Counted from the stretch's first letter, positions 1 to 9,014 are shown. The stretch: DNA of 64,000 bases from Clostridia bacterium (GCA_017436285.1 JAFSDL010000013.1:72096-136095), one strand, 5' to 3'. Notes: generated by a model not told the origin, from the letters alone. Program-made: numbers and translations.

Positions 1-1
1 T

Positions 2-1189
2 TGGATTTTTGCATTTTTCCCCATTATGTTAAGCTGTGTTTATTACGACCCGTTAGGTGATTTTTTTGAATTTTCCTTATGGGGCTCTTCTGTTGCTCTT
101 GTAGTGGGTGGAGTTTTTTGCAAAAAGTGGAAGATATGGGCTTATTACCTGAATGTCATTGCGTTTTTATACTTTAACACAATTTTCTTTTCCTTTATTT
201 CTGAGTTTGCTTTTAAATATTTAGTGATGATGGTAATTGCAGATGCTATCGGAATTGCAATGCTATATTTCTGTTTGCGATGTATTTATAATTACAATTC
301 TGTTTTTAAGGTGCTTCAAAAAGAAAAAGGCTTCCCTAATTTTATGGTTAACAGTCAGGATTTGTATGCAGATAAAATGTATCTCAAGGATGAAAAATCT
401 GATGTGAAGCAGAATACTGCAAACAAAAAAGATGAACCCATAATAATGAACATAGATGTTAATCCCACACAACAGGAAATTGAAGAAAGAAAAAATAAAA
501 AGCATAAGCATGGTAAATCCATTCTTGGTATAAATATTATCTTTCCTCACGATGCCCCTGAAGATATGGATTTTAACGATAAAAAAGGGTATATGTATGA
601 TTGGAACTGTAACATTGAGCTTTTAACAAACGGAATATTTATACCTATAATGCTTATGATTGCAGGTGCATTGTTCTGTGTGGTTGCCGAAATGAATGAG
701 GCAGGTAACATTATTTCATACATAGTCGGCAATCTGTCGGTTGTTTTGTTGGTATTCGGCACAAATTCAATGAAATTGGGTAAGCTATATGGCGCGGTTT
801 TAACGCTGTTATCGTTGTTTATGTATTTTGGTCTTGGCTTTTATATCGGTGCAGGAGGCAACGGAATACCTTGCACCTGGATTACAATAACAAGTCTTTT
901 AAATATAAAACTCTTTTTAGCAACTGTAAGATTCATAATAAATTACCCTATGTATAAAGAGCTTTCCACCCACGAGGGCTTCCCCTCGTTTGTGCGTAAT
1001 TATGCGGACCTTTACGGAAGTAAGCTATATATTGTAGAAAAAAGAGAGCCTGTAAAAAGAAGAATTTTAAGCGATAACGAAAAAATCGAAATGAACATAG
1101 GCTTTGATGAAGAGCCCAAGAAAGAGGATAAGGCTTGGAATGCTTTTGATTATATGGATGAAGAAAGGGAAGAAAAAGATGAAAATTGA
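2..1189 (+). CDS. Membrane protein with duplicated module, 5' end cut by window
   Basis: The frame is open to the left edge, so this is probably the 3' part of a gene; the first ATG inside is at 26. I recognise no family. About four hydrophobic helices lie in roughly residues 10-95, then a charged cytosolic stretch (about 95-195), then about four more helices (195-310) and a charged tail. The two halves resemble each other: each membrane block is followed by a matching segment, KEKGFPNFMVNSQDLYADK in the first and THEGFPSFVRNYADLYGSK in the second. This points to an internal duplication. The last codons overlap the downstream sialidase-like gene by 11 bases, so the two are probably co-transcribed. 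Function unknown. Confidence 0.7.
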   Translation, partial: WIFAFFPIMLSCVYYDPLGDFFEFSLWGSSVALVVGGVFCKKWKIWAYYLNVIAFLYFNTIFFSFISEFAFKYLVMMVIADAIGIAMLYFCLRCIYNYNSVFKVLQKEKGFPNFMVNSQDLYADKMYLKDEKSDVKQNTANKKDEPIIMNIDVNPTQQEIEERKNKKHKHGKSILGINIIFPHDAPEDMDFNDKKGYMYDWNCNIELLTNGIFIPIMLMIAGALFCVVAEMNEAGNIISYIVGNLSVVLLVFGTNSMKLGKLYGAVLTLLSLFMYFGLGFYIGAGGNGIPCTWITITSLLNIKLFLATVRFIINYPMYKELSTHEGFPSFVRNYADLYGSKLYIVEKREPVKRRILSDNEKIEMNIGFDEEPKKEDKAWNAFDYMDEEREEKDEN

Positions 1190-2168
1190 AGCAAAAAGAA
1201 CAGCAAATGAATTTATTTATCCCCCTAAAACAGTTACTGATAGTTGCCATGCTTCAACTGTTTTGCCCTTGCCGGACGGGACTGTTGTTGCCGCCTGGTT
1301 CGGTGGTACTCGCGAGGGTAACGATGATGTTAAAATATGGGTAAGCGTCCGTGAAAATGAAAAATGGGCAGAGCCATACAGCGTTTCGGTTAACGGTGAA
1401 AGCCTTCCCCATTGGAATCCTGTTCTTCATTTAAGAGAAAACGGAGAAATAATTTTATATTTTAAATATGGTAAACCCATTCCCAAATGGGTAACATATT
1501 ATTGTGTTTCCAAGGATGGCGGAAAAAGCTTTTCAGAGCCGAAAATCCTTGTAGCAGGTGATAATGACGGTGGCAGAGGTCCCGTTAAGAATAAGGCAAT
1601 CCGCCTTTCAGACGGAACTGTTGTTGCCCCTGCATCAAAGGAAACAATAACAAAAAACTGGAAATGCTTTGTTGATATTTCCAAGGATGACGGTTTAACA
1701 TTTGAACATTCCAATTTTGTTTTAAGACCTAAGAAAAATCTTAAAACAGTTAATATGATTCAGCCTACCTTGTGGGAGGATGAAAAGGGTCTTCATATGC
1801 TTGTGAGAACAGGTATGGGTTCGATTTTCAAAAGCGACAGTAAAAATGGCGGTAAAACCTGGTGCAAGGCCTATGACACAGGTATGCCCAATCCCAACAG
1901 CGGTATTGATGTTGTAAAGCTGGATAATGGGGTTTTAGTTCTTATAATGAACCCCATATCAGAAAATTGGGGCGACAGAGCACCCCTTGTGCTTATGTAT
2001 TCTGAGGATAGTGGCGATACATTCACAGAGTTTTTCTCCTGCGAGCCCACAACAGGCGACCACGAATTCAGCTATCCTGCAATTACCGCAGTTGGCAACA
2101 CTCTTCATATTACATACACTCACGAACGCGAGGGAATAGTGTATCAAAAAATTGAGTTATCATTCTGA
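1179..2168 (+). CDS. Sialidase-like BNR-repeat protein
   Basis: A 329-residue protein of the BNR/sialidase-fold type (PF13088-like), predicted as a six-bladed propeller. Four Asp-box-like motifs (S-x-D-x-G-x-x-[WF]) are visible: VSKDGGKSF, ISKDDGLTF, DSKNGGKTW and YSEDSGDTF. The N-terminal CHAST and AWFGGTREGNDDVKIW motifs are typical of this clade. No signal peptide is seen, so it probably acts in the cytosol on imported sugars, which differs from classical secreted sialidases. The start at ATG 1179 was chosen because AAAGGGAAG lies just upstream; longer in-frame starts fall inside the previous gene. It overlaps that gene and precedes an ECF transporter component. True sialic acid activity is not assured: PF13088 members are diverse and often unassigned. 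Confidence 0.82.
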   Translation: MKIEAKRTANEFIYPPKTVTDSCHASTVLPLPDGTVVAAWFGGTREGNDDVKIWVSVRENEKWAEPYSVSVNGESLPHWNPVLHLRENGEIILYFKYGKPIPKWVTYYCVSKDGGKSFSEPKILVAGDNDGGRGPVKNKAIRLSDGTVVAPASKETITKNWKCFVDISKDDGLTFEHSNFVLRPKKNLKTVNMIQPTLWEDEKGLHMLVRTGMGSIFKSDSKNGGKTWCKAYDTGMPNPNSGIDVVKLDNGVLVLIMNPISENWGDRAPLVLMYSEDSGDTFTEFFSCEPTTGDHEFSYPAITAVGNTLHITYTHEREGIVYQKIELSF

Positions 2169-2175
2169 GGTTTTT

Positions 2176-2757
2176 ATGAAGAAAAATGAATTGAAAAATC
2201 TTGTGACTTCCGCTATGCTTTTGGCACTTGGTCTTGTTCTGCCATTTTTAACGGGGCAAATTCAGCAAATCGGCAATATGCTTTTGCCAATGCATTTTCC
2301 CGTTATACTCTGCGGGCTTATCTGCGGGTGGAAATATGGCTTAGGAGTGGGCTTTGTAATGCCACTTTTACGCTCGGTAATATTCGGTATGCCCGTTATG
2401 TACCCCAATGCCTTTGCAATGGCTTTTGAGCTTGCGGCATATGGTTTTTTCGCAGGCTTTTTATTCTCCCACGCAAAATGGCAGTGCATAAAATCCCTTT
2501 ATCGTTGCCTTATAACCTCAATGCTTTTGGGTAGGGCAGTATGGGGAATAGTAATGACAATAATTTTAGGTCTGGGTGCGGATGGCTTTACTCTTACAGC
2601 CTTTTTAACAAGTGCGTTTATAAATGCCATTCCCGGTATAATTGCACAGCTTGTTTTGATTCCTGCGATTATGTTAGCGCTTGATAAAACTCACTTTGTT
2701 CGTTTTAAAAACACAAAGTGTAAGATGCCGGATGCCAGATACCAGATGCCAGAATAA
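2176..2757 (+). CDS. ECF transporter substrate-binding (S) component
   Basis: A 193-residue integral membrane protein with about five to six helices, in the pattern of energy-coupling-factor S components (PF12822-like). The N-terminal LKNLVTSAMLLALGLVLPF and the later LPMHFPVILCGLICG are characteristic. S components bind a vitamin or small metabolite and dock with a shared AT module, whose genes are not in this window. The ATG at 2176 follows TGAGG; the gene starts 7 bases after the sialidase-like gene. The substrate cannot be read from sequence. The last dozen or so residues (CKMPDARYQMPE) are translated from a dispersed DNA repeat (2724-2753), so the native C-terminus has probably been replaced or extended by repeat insertion. 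Confidence 0.8.
   Translation: MKKNELKNLVTSAMLLALGLVLPFLTGQIQQIGNMLLPMHFPVILCGLICGWKYGLGVGFVMPLLRSVIFGMPVMYPNAFAMAFELAAYGFFAGFLFSHAKWQCIKSLYRCLITSMLLGRAVWGIVMTIILGLGADGFTLTAFLTSAFINAIPGIIAQLVLIPAIMLALDKTHFVRFKNTKCKMPDARYQMPE
2724..2753. repeat. Degenerate GATGCCRGATACC tandem motif
   Basis: Four near-copies of a GATGCCAGA-type unit in a row. The same motif occurs at 50094-50117 and inside the 58-bp units at 54545-54718. Here it forms the 3' end and stop codon of the ECF gene. Confidence 0.75.
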
Positions 2758-2804
2758 CAGTGGTAAGTTTTGGGATACAAAAATACAGAGAAAAATATAT
2801 AAAG

Positions 2805-2878
2805 GTATTGCGAAGCCTATCCCTCTTTTTTCGTGGAACTAAAAAGGAGGGGGGACCGCATTAGCGGTGGGTGGTACA
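2805..2878. repeat. Single-ended copy of the CCCTC/GGAGGGG hairpin repeat
   Basis: Contains the hairpin CCCTCTTTTTTCG...AAAAAGGAGGGG followed by GGACCGCATTAGCGGTGGG and GTGGTAC. It is one end of the element seen complete at 26202-26433; the opposite end is absent here. Confidence 0.75.
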
Positions 2879-2915
2879 TAAGTTACATAGTAAGTATTGT
2901 AAAGGAGAAGTGCAA

Positions 2916-3401
2916 ATGATTGTGCGAAAAAATGGATTTGTTCTTGATGTAGATATTGAAAGCACAATTAAATATTCTCATGAACATTCTCTTTGTGATT
3001 GTGATGAAGACCGAAATTTTTATGTTCAATCCAAAGAAAAATTCCCCCAATTAGCAGAGTTCCTTTCGGAGCTTGGTTTGTTGATTGACAGACCTGATGA
3101 AATAGGTTCCTGCGCAGAAGAAGATTATATAGATTATCATTTCGTTTCTTATACAGTTGTTGGTGAAATATTGGAAGTCGACAAATATGAAATTGATATG
3201 TTTGATGGCGGTCTTTTCCTACATGTTGTAATTGATAATTGGTATGTGCCCAATGAACAGGAAACTGACAGATATTTCACTGTAACAGTTTTTAATATAA
3301 GGTTACCATGGGTTTCAGAAGCCCCTTTTCCGAAAGAGTGTGCTACTGTGAAAAGTTGTTCTGTTGTCGATAAAATAAAAAAGAGATTTAATAAGAAATA
3401 G
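2916..3401 (+). CDS. Hypothetical soluble protein
   Basis: A 161-residue acidic protein with no signal peptide or membrane segment, and no family I recognise. Its middle is rich in acidic and aromatic residues (CAEEDYIDYHF, DKYEIDMFDGG) and the C-terminus ends in a basic tail (DKIKKRFNKK). The start at ATG 2916 is supported by AAAGGAGAAG; an earlier in-frame codon lies in the repeat and is unlikely to be used. The gene sits alone between a repeat and a strong terminator, facing uxaC. Its size and isolation recall immunity-type small proteins, but nothing in the sequence proves that. Confidence 0.65.
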   Translation: MIVRKNGFVLDVDIESTIKYSHEHSLCDCDEDRNFYVQSKEKFPQLAEFLSELGLLIDRPDEIGSCAEEDYIDYHFVSYTVVGEILEVDKYEIDMFDGGLFLHVVIDNWYVPNEQETDRYFTVTVFNIRLPWVSEAPFPKECATVKSCSVVDKIKKRFNKK

Positions 3402-3415
3402 TATTTAATAAAAAA

Positions 3416-3460
3416 CACCACACCGAAACGATTTTGTTGTTTCGGTGTGGTGCTTTTTAT
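3416..3460. terminator. Bidirectional terminator
   Basis: A 14-bp perfect stem (CACCACACCGAAAC / GTTTCGGTGTGGTG) with a 9-base loop, flanked by A- and T-rich runs on both sides. It serves the convergent gene at 2916-3401 and uxaC. Confidence 0.9.
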
Positions 3461-3467
3461 ATATTAA

Positions 3468-4865
3468 TTATACTCCGAAATATTTAACTGCATTGTTGTA
3501 GGAAACATCCTGAACAACCTTACTTAAAAATTCAATATCCTCGGGGTACTTACCCTCTTCAACAAGGTCGCCTAAAAGCTCGCAGAGAATTCTTCTGAAA
3601 TATTCGTGACGAGGGTAGGAGAGGAAGCTTCTTGAATCGGTAATCATACCAACAAATTTTGAAATAACGCCAAGATTCATAAGAGTCTGCATCTGAGTTC
3701 TCATACCATCGTAGTTATCGTTGAACCACCAGGCAGAACCGAACTGGATTTTACTTTCTGCCTCATCACTCTGGAAGTTACCCAGCATTGTACCGAGAAC
3801 ATAGTTATCCTTGGGGTTAAGGGTGAAAAGAACTGTTTTGGGAAGCTTATATTCTGTATTCATAGCATCAAGAAGTCTTGAAAGGTTTACTGCAATTTCA
3901 TAATCTGCAACTGAATCATAGCCTGTGTCGGGTCCGAGCTTTTTGAACATAACGCCGTTATTGTTTCTCATAGCACCGATGTGAATTTCCATACCCCAGC
4001 CAAGACGAGCATATTCATTTGCAAGGAAAAGCATAAGCTCTGTTTTATACTTGTCAATTTCTTCAATTGAAAGAGCTTCACCTGCAAGGCGTTTTTTGAA
4101 TATAACATTCAATTCATCCTCAGTTGCTCTCTTGTAGGGAACATAAGTAAAAGCGTGGTCGGAAGCACGGCATCCCATTTCTGCGAAAAATTCGATTCTT
4201 GAAAGGAGAGCTGCTTTAAGCTCTGTGAAAGAGGGAACAGCCTTACCCATAACATTTTCAAGAGCTTTTACCCAAATCTCGTAGCCCTCAAGCTCAATAC
4301 CGAGAGCTTTATCGGGACGGAATGCAGGAAGAACCTTGCATTTAAAGGTTTTATCCTCTGCAAGCAATTTGTGATATTCAAGAGTGTCCGCCGCATCGTC
4401 GGTTGTGCAAACATATTTTACATTGCTTTTTTCAATAAGCTCACGGGGAGTGAAGCCCCCTGCCTTGATTTTTGCATTTGCTTTTTCCCAGATTTCATCG
4501 CATGTTGCAGGTGAAAGAGGCTCATAAATATCAAAATATCTCTGCAATTCAAGGTGAGTCCAATGGTAAAGGGGGTTACCGATAAGGTTTGGCATAGCGC
4601 TTGCCCAAGCCTTGAATTTTTCGTATGGTGTTTTATCACCGGTGATATATTCTTCACTTATACCGCAGGAACGCATACCGCGCCATTTGTAGTGGTCCCC
4701 TGCAAGCCAAAGGTAAGCAATATCCTCAGGAGTTTTGTTTTCATAAATTTCTTTGGGCTGTAAATGACAATGCCAGTCGAAAATAGGAGTATTTTCACAA
4801 GCGGCATAAAGCTTTTTTGCAGTTTCGGTGGAAAGAAGAAAATCCTTGTCCATAAATTTTTTCAT
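3468..4865 (-). CDS. uxaC: Glucuronate/galacturonate isomerase
   Basis: A 465-residue uronate isomerase of the amidohydrolase superfamily, near the usual 470. It converts D-glucuronate to D-fructuronate and D-galacturonate to D-tagaturonate, the first cytosolic step of hexuronate breakdown. The metal-binding DWHCHLQPKEI lies near residue 30, and the WFNDNYDGM and DSRSFLSYPRHEYFRR segments are typical. The start is the ATG at 4865, preceded by GGAGGCG; a longer frame to 4904 exists but lacks a better site. It is divergent from the LarA-type gene. The usual partners uxuA, uxuB, uxaA and uxaB are not in this window. Confidence 0.95.
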   Translation of the reverse strand: MKKFMDKDFLLSTETAKKLYAACENTPIFDWHCHLQPKEIYENKTPEDIAYLWLAGDHYKWRGMRSCGISEEYITGDKTPYEKFKAWASAMPNLIGNPLYHWTHLELQRYFDIYEPLSPATCDEIWEKANAKIKAGGFTPRELIEKSNVKYVCTTDDAADTLEYHKLLAEDKTFKCKVLPAFRPDKALGIELEGYEIWVKALENVMGKAVPSFTELKAALLSRIEFFAEMGCRASDHAFTYVPYKRATEDELNVIFKKRLAGEALSIEEIDKYKTELMLFLANEYARLGWGMEIHIGAMRNNNGVMFKKLGPDTGYDSVADYEIAVNLSRLLDAMNTEYKLPKTVLFTLNPKDNYVLGTMLGNFQSDEAESKIQFGSAWWFNDNYDGMRTQMQTLMNLGVISKFVGMITDSRSFLSYPRHEYFRRILCELLGDLVEEGKYPEDIEFLSKVVQDVSYNNAVKYFGV

Positions 4866-4975
4866 AAAATCGCCTCCGGAAAATTTCTTTTTATATATTA
4901 ACATACAACTGTAATATTTTCAATGAAAAAGCCTAAAAATAATGGTGCTTACATTATTTAACAAGAGGTGATATT

Positions 4976-6220
4976 TTGTTCATTGAAAGTGAGGGCGTTA
5001 TTGATGATGCAAGGCTTTTTGAAGTCATAAAAAAGTCGGTTGAGGGCAAAAAGCTTAAAAAAATTCTGATTTTGCCACCTGATTACACAAGAATGTATTC
5101 GGGTGCAGGTAAAATTACAAATATGTATTATAACCTTTTAAAAGAAGTATGCATTGTTGATATTATGCCTGCTCTGGGAACGCATCGGCCTGTAACAAAA
5201 GAAGAAAGTGAAGCATTTTTCGGCAAGGATATTCCGTATGAAAAGCTTATTGTTCACAATTGGCGCAGAGATGTTGTGAAAATCGGTGAAATTCCCGCAG
5301 AATTTGTTAAAACAGTTTCCGATGGATTGGTTGATAGAAAAATTGATGTTGAAATTAATAAAAGGCTTCTTGATAAATCCTATGATTTGATTATTTCAAT
5401 CGGACAGGTTGTGCCTCACGAGGTTGTTGGTATGGCAAACTATTCCAAAAATATTTTTGTGGGCTGTGGCGGAAGCAGTATGATAAATTCTTCTCATATG
5501 CTTGGTGCTTTTTATGGTCTTGAAAGGATTATGGGCAGGGATTTTTCCCCTGTGAGAAGGGTTTTTGACTATGCGGAAGAAAATTTTATAAAAGATATTC
5601 CATTAATGTATGTTTTAACAGTTACAACTACCAACGAAAACGACGAAACCCTTATTCACGGAATATATATCGGGAGAAAACGAGAGCTTTTTGAAAGGTC
5701 TGTGGGTAAAAGTCAGGAAATGAATATGACAAGGCTGGGAGAACCTATAAAAAAAGCGGTTGTTTACCTTGACCCGAGGGAATTCAGAAGCACCTGGCTT
5801 GGAAACAAGGCAGTTTACCGAACCCGAATGGCAATGGCAGAGGGTGGTGAGCTTATTGTTCTTGCTCCCAATGTTAAAAAATTCGGGGAAGATGATGAGA
5901 ATGACAGGCTTATAAGAAAATACGGATATTTGGGAAGAAAAAGGGTGCTTGAGCTTGTGAAAACAGAGGATGAGCTGAAAAATAATTTATCTGTGGCGGC
6001 ACACCTTATTCACGGTTCATCTGACGGAAAATTCAAGGTCACCTATTGCACAAAATACCTCACAAAAGAAGAGGTTGAGGGAGTAGGATTTGAATTTATG
6101 ACCTATGATGAAGCAGTAAAAAAATATAATCCCGAAGCTCTTAAGGACGGCTATAACACAGTTGATGGCGAGGAAATTTATTATATAAGTAATCCCGCAC
6201 TGGGTTTGTGGATAGTGTGA
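4976..6220 (+). CDS. LarA-type (DUF2088) nickel-pincer racemase/epimerase homologue
   Basis: A 414-residue member of the lactate racemase family. LarA enzymes carry a covalent nickel-pincer nucleotide. By my count H70 (in LGTHRPVT), H148, K158 and H174 reproduce the spacing of the LarA residues H108, H174, K184 and H200, including the 10- and 16-residue gaps around the cofactor lysine. The family now includes epimerases acting on other 2-hydroxy acids and sugar acids. Beside uxaC, gnd and a sugar kinase, the likely substrate is a sugar acid rather than lactate, but this is inference. It starts at TTG 4976 after AGAGGTGAT. LarB, LarC and LarE, needed to make the cofactor, are not in the window. 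Confidence 0.8.
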   Translation: MFIESEGVIDDARLFEVIKKSVEGKKLKKILILPPDYTRMYSGAGKITNMYYNLLKEVCIVDIMPALGTHRPVTKEESEAFFGKDIPYEKLIVHNWRRDVVKIGEIPAEFVKTVSDGLVDRKIDVEINKRLLDKSYDLIISIGQVVPHEVVGMANYSKNIFVGCGGSSMINSSHMLGAFYGLERIMGRDFSPVRRVFDYAEENFIKDIPLMYVLTVTTTNENDETLIHGIYIGRKRELFERSVGKSQEMNMTRLGEPIKKAVVYLDPREFRSTWLGNKAVYRTRMAMAEGGELIVLAPNVKKFGEDDENDRLIRKYGYLGRKRVLELVKTEDELKNNLSVAAHLIHGSSDGKFKVTYCTKYLTKEEVEGVGFEFMTYDEAVKKYNPEALKDGYNTVDGEEIYYISNPALGLWIV

Positions 6221-6285
6221 ATGCGGAATGAGGAATGCGGAGTGCGGAATGTAGGGGAAGCTTCGCTTCCAAACATTATAATAGT
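6215..6285. repeat. GGAATGC low-complexity tandem plus GGAAGC hairpin
   Basis: About five degenerate copies of GGAATGC are followed by the small hairpin GGAAGCTTCGCTTCC and CATTATAATA. The same hairpin occurs near 30283. It begins at the LarA-type stop codon and ends just before the gnd ribosome site. Confidence 0.7.
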
Positions 6286-6301
6286 ATAAGAGAGGAATAA
6301 A

Positions 6302-7753
6302 ATGAAAAAAGCAGAAATAGGACTTATCGGTCTTGCGGTTATGGGTGAAAACCTTGCTATGAATATGGAAAGCAAGGGCTTTACTGTAGCGGTTTTCAAC
6401 AGAGAAATTGAAATTGTTGATAAATTTACAAACGGACGAGGTAAAAATAAAAATTTTATCGGTACTCATACTTTAAAAGAGTTGGTTGAAGCAACAGAGA
6501 AGCCCCGAAAAATAATGATGATGATAAGAGCAGGTGCGCCTGTTGATGAGGTTATTGAAAGGCTTGTTCCTTTACTTGATAAGGGCGATATTATCATTGA
6601 TGGCGGTAACTCTCATTTTAAAGATACCGAAAGAAGAACAAAATATGTTGAGAGCAAGGGTCTTTTATATATAGGCACAGGTGTTTCCGGTGGTGAAGAG
6701 GGTGCTTTGAACGGTCCCTCTATGATGCCCGGTGGCTCTCAAAGGGCTTGGGAATATGTGAAGCCGATTTTTCAGACAATCTGCGCTAAAACCGAGGACG
6801 GAGCACCCTGCTGTGACTGGGTAGGCTCAGGTGGTGCAGGGCATTTTGTTAAAATGGTGCATAACGGAATTGAATATGGCGATATGCAGTTAATAAGCGA
6901 AATTTATCACTTTATGAAGGTGATTTTAGAGCTTTCTGCAGAGGATATGCAAAGAATTTTTTCAGAATGGAATAAAGGCAGGCTCAATAGCTTTCTAATT
7001 GATATTACAAGCAAAATTTTTACAGTAAAGGATGAAGACGGCTCACCACTTGTTGATAAAATTCTTGATTCTGCAGGGCAGAAGGGTACGGGCAAATGGA
7101 CAGGTATTACCGCGCTTGATGAGGGCGTGCCCCTTACTCTTATAACTGAAGCAGTATTTGCCAGATATTTAAGCTCAATGAAAGAGGAAAGAATTGAGGC
7201 ATCAAAGGAGCTTACAGGTCCCTTTATTGACTTTAAAGGTGTTAAAGAAGAGTATATCGGCAGAATGGAAGAGGCTCTTTACTGTGCAAAAATCATTTCA
7301 TACGCGCAAGGCTATGCCCTTATGAAAACCGCTTCGGAAAAATATAATTGGAATCTTAATTTCGGTGCAATTGCTCAGCTCTGGCGAGGGGGTTGCATCA
7401 TCAGAAGTGCTTTTTTAGGTAAAATTAAAGAGGCATTTGACAAAAATCCGGATTTAAAAAATCTTATGTTGGATTGTTATTTTAAAAATGAAATTCTTGA
7501 TGGTATGGAAAGCCTCAGAAAAATTTGCGCAATTTGTATGCTTAATGGGGTTTATGCACCTGCATTGACTGCTTCACTCAATTATTTTGATGGTTACCGC
7601 TCAGAGAAGCTTCCTGCAAATCTCATTCAGGCGCAAAGGGATTTTTTCGGTGCTCATACCTATGAAAGAACAGATTTCCCGAGAGGCAAATTCTTTCATA
7701 CTAATTGGAGTGGCAAAGGTGGGAATACGGCATCTACAACGTATGATGCTTAG
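6302..7753 (+). CDS. gnd: 6-phosphogluconate dehydrogenase, decarboxylating
   Basis: A 483-residue enzyme oxidising 6-phosphogluconate to ribulose 5-phosphate and CO2 with NAD(P)+. The N-terminal Rossmann motif GLAVMGENLAMN, the VSGGEEGA signature near residue 130, the substrate-binding GGAGHFVKMVHNGIEYGD segment and the C-terminal RTDFPRGKFFHTNW are all present. Length matches the 470-480 norm. The start ATG follows GAGAGGAA. It is the third gene of the hexuronate/gluconate block and may work with the LarA-type enzyme and the sugar kinase downstream. No zwf is visible, so it probably takes 6-phosphogluconate from gluconate or another sugar acid. Confidence 0.95.
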   Translation: MKKAEIGLIGLAVMGENLAMNMESKGFTVAVFNREIEIVDKFTNGRGKNKNFIGTHTLKELVEATEKPRKIMMMIRAGAPVDEVIERLVPLLDKGDIIIDGGNSHFKDTERRTKYVESKGLLYIGTGVSGGEEGALNGPSMMPGGSQRAWEYVKPIFQTICAKTEDGAPCCDWVGSGGAGHFVKMVHNGIEYGDMQLISEIYHFMKVILELSAEDMQRIFSEWNKGRLNSFLIDITSKIFTVKDEDGSPLVDKILDSAGQKGTGKWTGITALDEGVPLTLITEAVFARYLSSMKEERIEASKELTGPFIDFKGVKEEYIGRMEEALYCAKIISYAQGYALMKTASEKYNWNLNFGAIAQLWRGGCIIRSAFLGKIKEAFDKNPDLKNLMLDCYFKNEILDGMESLRKICAICMLNGVYAPALTASLNYFDGYRSEKLPANLIQAQRDFFGAHTYERTDFPRGKFFHTNWSGKGGNTASTTYDA

Positions 7754-7866
7754 TTCAAAACGCAAAGCTCAAAATGCAAAGTGTCGGGTCTGCGACGCTA
7801 TTATATTATTGCGCATTTCTGCGCCCCGAAATTTTCCACTTTCCATTTTCAATTTGCCACTTAATA
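7754..7866. repeat. Dispersed repeat with GGGTCTGCGACGC module
   Basis: Contains degenerate CAAAATGCAAAG tandems, then GGGTCTGCGACGCTATTATA, a small GCGCA...TGCGC hairpin, and a TTTTCCACTTTCC-type tail. Related copies are near 20226, 30254, 52058 and 54579. It fills the gnd-kinase spacer. Confidence 0.7.
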
Positions 7867-7879
7867 AAGAAGGTAGAAT

Positions 7880-8956
7880 ATGTTAAATATAAAATCTGAT
7901 TATAAGTATGCTTTAGTAGTACCAACAAGTATGGGTGTTCGGCTTTTGCCACCGGACAGGCAGACGGTTTTTTCCTCCGATGTTTTTTATATGCAGGCAA
8001 CCTCTGCGGAAACCAATGTTGCATCAATCTGCTCTTATTTGGGTTTGCCTGTAAAGGTGCTTACAACCTTTGTTAAAGATAGTCCTATTGCTCACTTTAT
8101 AAAGGCAAATCTTCGCTCTCGTAATATGGCGTTTGAGGGAAAGGATGTTGAGCAAGGTGGTCCTTGGGGGTATCGCCATCAGTTTAATATTGCCGATAGC
8201 GGTTTCGGTCTGCGTGGACCTCGCGTTCATAATGACAGAGCAGGTGAGGTGGGTAAAACCCTTAATATTAAAGATTTTGATTTAGAAAAGCTTTTCAAAG
8301 AAGAGGGTGTTGGAATTCTGCACCTTACAGGTCTTATCTGCGCTCTTTCGAGAGAAACGGGTGAATTCTGCCTTGAGCTTGCAAAAATGGCAAAAAAATA
8401 CGGAACGGTTGTTTCCTTTGATTTTAATTATCGTGCATCCTTCTGGAAAAACCGAGAGGAAGAATTAAGAGAAATTTTCAAGAAAATTGCTGACATTTCA
8501 GATATAATCATTGCAAATCAATATGATTTCAGCTTTTGCTTAGGATTGGATTTTGATTTATCGAAATATGAAATCGGTATGGCACCTGTTGAGCAGTTTA
8601 AGGAAACAATAAATCAGGTGAAAAACAAATTACCGAATGCAAGTATTTTCGCTACAAGTTTGCGTGAGGTAAAGCACGCCAACCGTCATTTGTGGGGTGC
8701 AGCTATGCTCAATGGTGAGGCTTGGGAGAGCATAGACCCGAAACAGATTGCCGTAATGGACCGCATCGGCGGTGGCGATGCCTTTGTGGGCGGTCTTCTT
8801 TACGGATTTTTAAAAGGCTATACCCCCGAAAAGCAATTGCAGTTTGGCTGGGCGTGTGGTGCCCTTGCCTGCACCTATATTACCGACTACCTTCAACCCG
8901 ATAATGAAGAACAGATTTGGGATGTATGGAATGGGAATATGAGGGTGAAGAGGTAG
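7880..8956 (+). CDS. PfkB-family sugar kinase (possibly KDG kinase)
   Basis: A 358-residue ribokinase/PfkB-fold kinase. The C-terminal signature DRIGGGDAFVGGLLYGF, holding the catalytic Asp, is clear, and the substrate-lid and VSFDFNYRASFW segments match the 2-keto-3-deoxygluconate (KDG) kinase branch. KDG kinase makes KDPG, the last step before aldol cleavage in hexuronate catabolism, which fits uxaC nearby. The start at 7880 follows AAGAAGGTAG. The exact sugar is inferred from context; fructokinase or another keto-sugar-acid kinase remains possible. No KDPG aldolase (eda) is in the window. Confidence 0.85.
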   Translation: MLNIKSDYKYALVVPTSMGVRLLPPDRQTVFSSDVFYMQATSAETNVASICSYLGLPVKVLTTFVKDSPIAHFIKANLRSRNMAFEGKDVEQGGPWGYRHQFNIADSGFGLRGPRVHNDRAGEVGKTLNIKDFDLEKLFKEEGVGILHLTGLICALSRETGEFCLELAKMAKKYGTVVSFDFNYRASFWKNREEELREIFKKIADISDIIIANQYDFSFCLGLDFDLSKYEIGMAPVEQFKETINQVKNKLPNASIFATSLREVKHANRHLWGAAMLNGEAWESIDPKQIAVMDRIGGGDAFVGGLLYGFLKGYTPEKQLQFGWACGALACTYITDYLQPDNEEQIWDVWNGNMRVKR

Positions 8957-9014
8957 AATGGAATAGCTAAAGAATTATGTGTGGTAAAAATAAAAGAAAA
9001 AAGTAGTTGTTTGT

